64,000 nucleotides of DNA from Arenibacter sp. F26102 (lineage in GTDB: Bacteria; Bacteroidota; Bacteroidia; Flavobacteriales; Flavobacteriaceae). Under the pieces are notes generated by a model. That model was not told the origin of the DNA. It worked only from the letters and a program-made list of their open reading frames with translations, and searched no databases. The position numbers and the translations under genes are program-made. Of this stretch, positions 62,567 to 64,000 are shown piece by piece; the stretch's first letter is position 1; the number at the start of each line of letters is the position of its first letter. The DNA lies in contig NZ_JALKBC010000016.1 in NCBI RefSeq assembly GCF_023015865.1, forward strand, positions 1-64,000. Direction: 5' to 3'.

Positions 62567-63519
62567 TGCCTCTTAAGTATAAATTCCACTTTATTCTCCC
62601 TTAACTGCACCACATTTAGACTATCCGGCTTTTTTGCCAATTTCAATTCCAAGATATTTTCGCTTTTATCCTTTAGGCTCGAATAGTCGGCAATAACTAC
62701 AAAGTCCGTAACCGCCAATTCCTTAATGGCACTGGATCGCCCTCTACAAAGAACAGAGGCCATTTCCGGAAATGTCCTAATCTCTACACCTTCAGGCACG
62801 TTGACAACCTCGACCGGAACCGGGAAAACCTTTTCGGAAAATCTAAATATTTTAGCCGATATGGTAACGCTTCGATCAGAGTACTTTGTATTCTTCAATT
62901 GACCCGGAAGATCAAGTTTTAATCTCTTGGAAACATCAGTGGTCGTATGCGGCAAGACCAAAGCTTGTGTAGATATACCCCTCAAAGTATCTATTTCTTT
63001 TTTAGGCCCTATTACAGTAATGGAGTCGGGAAGCAAGGTATAGGTTTTATCCATTAAATAATTTTGATCCAAATCAATGGTCACTATAGGTATTACAGGC
63101 ACCTTCTTTCTATAAAGTTTTTGAAAATTGAAAAATAAGGTATCCCTATCCATATCCACAACCGTGATAAATTTGGAGAGTTGATTCTCTATCTGACTTC
63201 TGTATGTTGATGGAGAAACAAAATACTTGGACCCTCTCCTTTCAAGTTCGGATAAGTTTACAACAACTGTTTTATTTTTAAAACCAAACATTAAAAACTG
63301 AAAACCACTTGCCCTAAGCCTAACCTTGATGTTCCTTTTTGAAACACTATTTAACAATAAGCTATCAGGGGTGCTACCGTAATAGATATCAAAGGTGGCA
63401 TTGTTGGTATATTGCTCACCCAAATTGCTTACAAACCAAGCAAGACTGGAACACAATAGAAAGACCAGAAACAGCTTAACCTTTCTTTTATTAAGTCCTT
63501 TTTTTATTCTATCTATCAA
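62563..63519 (-). CDS. YbbR-like domain protein (CdaR-related)
   Basis: 318 residues with an N-terminal membrane anchor (KVKLFLVFLLCSSLAWFVSNLGEQY, residues ~13-37), leaving most of the protein in the periplasm. The body consists of YbbR-type beta units: YRKKVPVIPIVTIDLDQNYLMDKTYTLLPDSITVIGPKKEIDTLRGISTQALVL and RFSEKVFPVPVEVVNVPEGVEIRTFPEMASVLCRGRSSAIKELAVTDFVVIADYSS, with the characteristic PDSITVIGP. In Firmicutes YbbR/CdaR regulates the diadenylate cyclase CdaA; no cdaA is present here. It lies between a glycosyltransferase gene and coaE in one operon. Confidence 0.85.
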   Translation of the reverse strand: MIDRIKKGLNKRKVKLFLVFLLCSSLAWFVSNLGEQYTNNATFDIYYGSTPDSLLLNSVSKRNIKVRLRASGFQFLMFGFKNKTVVVNLSELERRGSKYFVSPSTYRSQIENQLSKFITVVDMDRDTLFFNFQKLYRKKVPVIPIVTIDLDQNYLMDKTYTLLPDSITVIGPKKEIDTLRGISTQALVLPHTTTDVSKRLKLDLPGQLKNTKYSDRSVTISAKIFRFSEKVFPVPVEVVNVPEGVEIRTFPEMASVLCRGRSSAIKELAVTDFVVIADYSSLKDKSENILELKLAKKPDSLNVVQLRENKVEFILKRQ

Positions 63520-63521
63520 TA

Positions 63522-64000
63522 TTACAATGTTTTAAAGAAAAGCTTAGGGAATAACTCCTCAGGTTTCTTATTGCTAATCGCTATAAGAATTGAATTTTTC
63601 AAGAATCCAAAACCATATCCCACAAATTGGATGACAACCGCAATCAAGGATAGAAAAGCGACCTTAATATTTTTGTTGACCATCAGGGAATGTACAAAAA
63701 GCAAACCAAAGTAAAAGGCATAAACAGCCATTGGCCATAAAATCCCCAATAGCATCAATACCGTTGCCCCAATCAGTCCCAAGCAGAACAAGGTAGGAAA
63801 CCAATAGGTGATTTTTGCTGTTCCTGGGTGCCAATAATTCAATATAGGCCTTACCATGCCAAATTTTTTGACCTGTATATAAAATTTGTTCCAATCTATC
63901 CTACGTTTATGGTAGACATAGGCATCTTCAATCAATTTTGTTTCAAAACCGGCTTCCCAAATCCTAAAAGTAAGATCCGGGTCTTCGCCAGGATGAATAT
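63522..64000 (-). CDS. Family 2 glycosyltransferase, C-terminal part (partial, runs off right edge)
   Basis: The open frame continues to the window edge, so the apparent ATG at 63935 is only internal. The first visible residues, IHPGEDPDLTFRIWEAGFETKLIEDAYVYHKRRIDWNKFYIQVKKFGMVR, are the end of a GT2 catalytic domain, with the acceptor-site ED in GEDPDL and the QxxxxG(R/K)-type stretch. About three hydrophobic helices follow (YWFPTLFCLGLIGATVLMLLGILWP, MAVYAFYFGLLFVHSLMV, VAFLSLIAVVIQFVGYGFGFL). Membrane GT2 enzymes make polysaccharides or glycolipids. It is 2 nt upstream of the YbbR-like gene. Confidence 0.87.
   Translation of the reverse strand, partial: IHPGEDPDLTFRIWEAGFETKLIEDAYVYHKRRIDWNKFYIQVKKFGMVRPILNYWHPGTAKITYWFPTLFCLGLIGATVLMLLGILWPMAVYAFYFGLLFVHSLMVNKNIKVAFLSLIAVVIQFVGYGFGFLKNSILIAISNKKPEELFPKLFFKTL

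Overview
This window comes from a member of the phylum Bacteroidota, most likely a marine Flavobacteriaceae (relatives of Maribacter, Zobellia or Arenibacter are plausible; the genus cannot be fixed from sequence alone). The evidence is the gene repertoire (PorP/SprF-type protein, bacillithiol-system YtxJ, an RprX/RprY-like two-component pair, YbbR-like protein, many SPII lipoproteins), the near absence of Shine-Dalgarno sequences, and Bacteroidota sigma-A promoters (TTG at about -33, TAnnTTTG at about -7) in front of several genes. Base composition is AT-rich, except in the IS110 transposase and the intergenic repeat islands.

Layout. 1-1207: IS110-family transposase on the minus strand, cut by the left edge, with a non-coding flank that could hold a bridge RNA. 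1208-4796: two repeat-rich intergenic islands around a lone L-serine dehydratase gene. 4797-10609: a compact operon of three exported proteins: two paralogous beta-propeller plus all-alpha domain proteins flanking a DUF3748 (YidR-like) lipoprotein. It is followed by two decayed glycerophosphodiester phosphodiesterase remnants embedded in repeats (10656-11728). This is the most novel-looking locus. 11735-19345: NTF2-like protein, panB, RluA-type pseudouridine synthase, DUF4252 lipoprotein, EamA transporter, TPR-like protein, then leuA-leuB. 19346-20237: gene-free, with a fossil element bounded by two hairpins.

20238-35093: mostly housekeeping and lipoprotein genes (thioredoxin-like lipoproteins, pheT, fasciclin, ABC-F ATPase, transaldolase-like, SDR, glutamine cyclotransferase, thioesterase), with the SRP RNA gene at 31811-31904 behind a near-consensus promoter. 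35241-39577: a signalling cluster with a LytTR regulator whose receiver domain is degenerate, a secreted protein of six near-identical 28-residue repeats, a TPR histidine kinase and its response regulator. 40605-50147: glyA, fahA, ytxJ, clpB, a TetR regulator and a PorP/SprF-like protein fused to a coiled coil and a SPOR-like tail. 50244-59407: smpB, pcm, Gfo/Idh/MocA oxidoreductase, 3-hydroxybutyryl-CoA dehydrogenase, YggS-like PLP protein, then a tight run of DEDDh/GIY-YIG nuclease, voltage-gated K+ channel, miaA and gluconokinase. 59609-64000 (minus strand): RprX/RprY-like kinase and regulator, coaE, a YbbR-like protein and the C-terminal part of a family 2 glycosyltransferase cut by the right edge.

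How the genes work together: most loci are independent housekeeping units. The cooperative sets are the propeller/DUF3748 operon (probably a periplasmic or surface function, substrate unknown), leuA-leuB (leucine synthesis, without leuCD nearby), the 35-40 kb signalling cluster, the miaA operon, and the terminal envelope/CoA/regulatory run. No CRISPR array, tRNA, rRNA or phage module was recognised.
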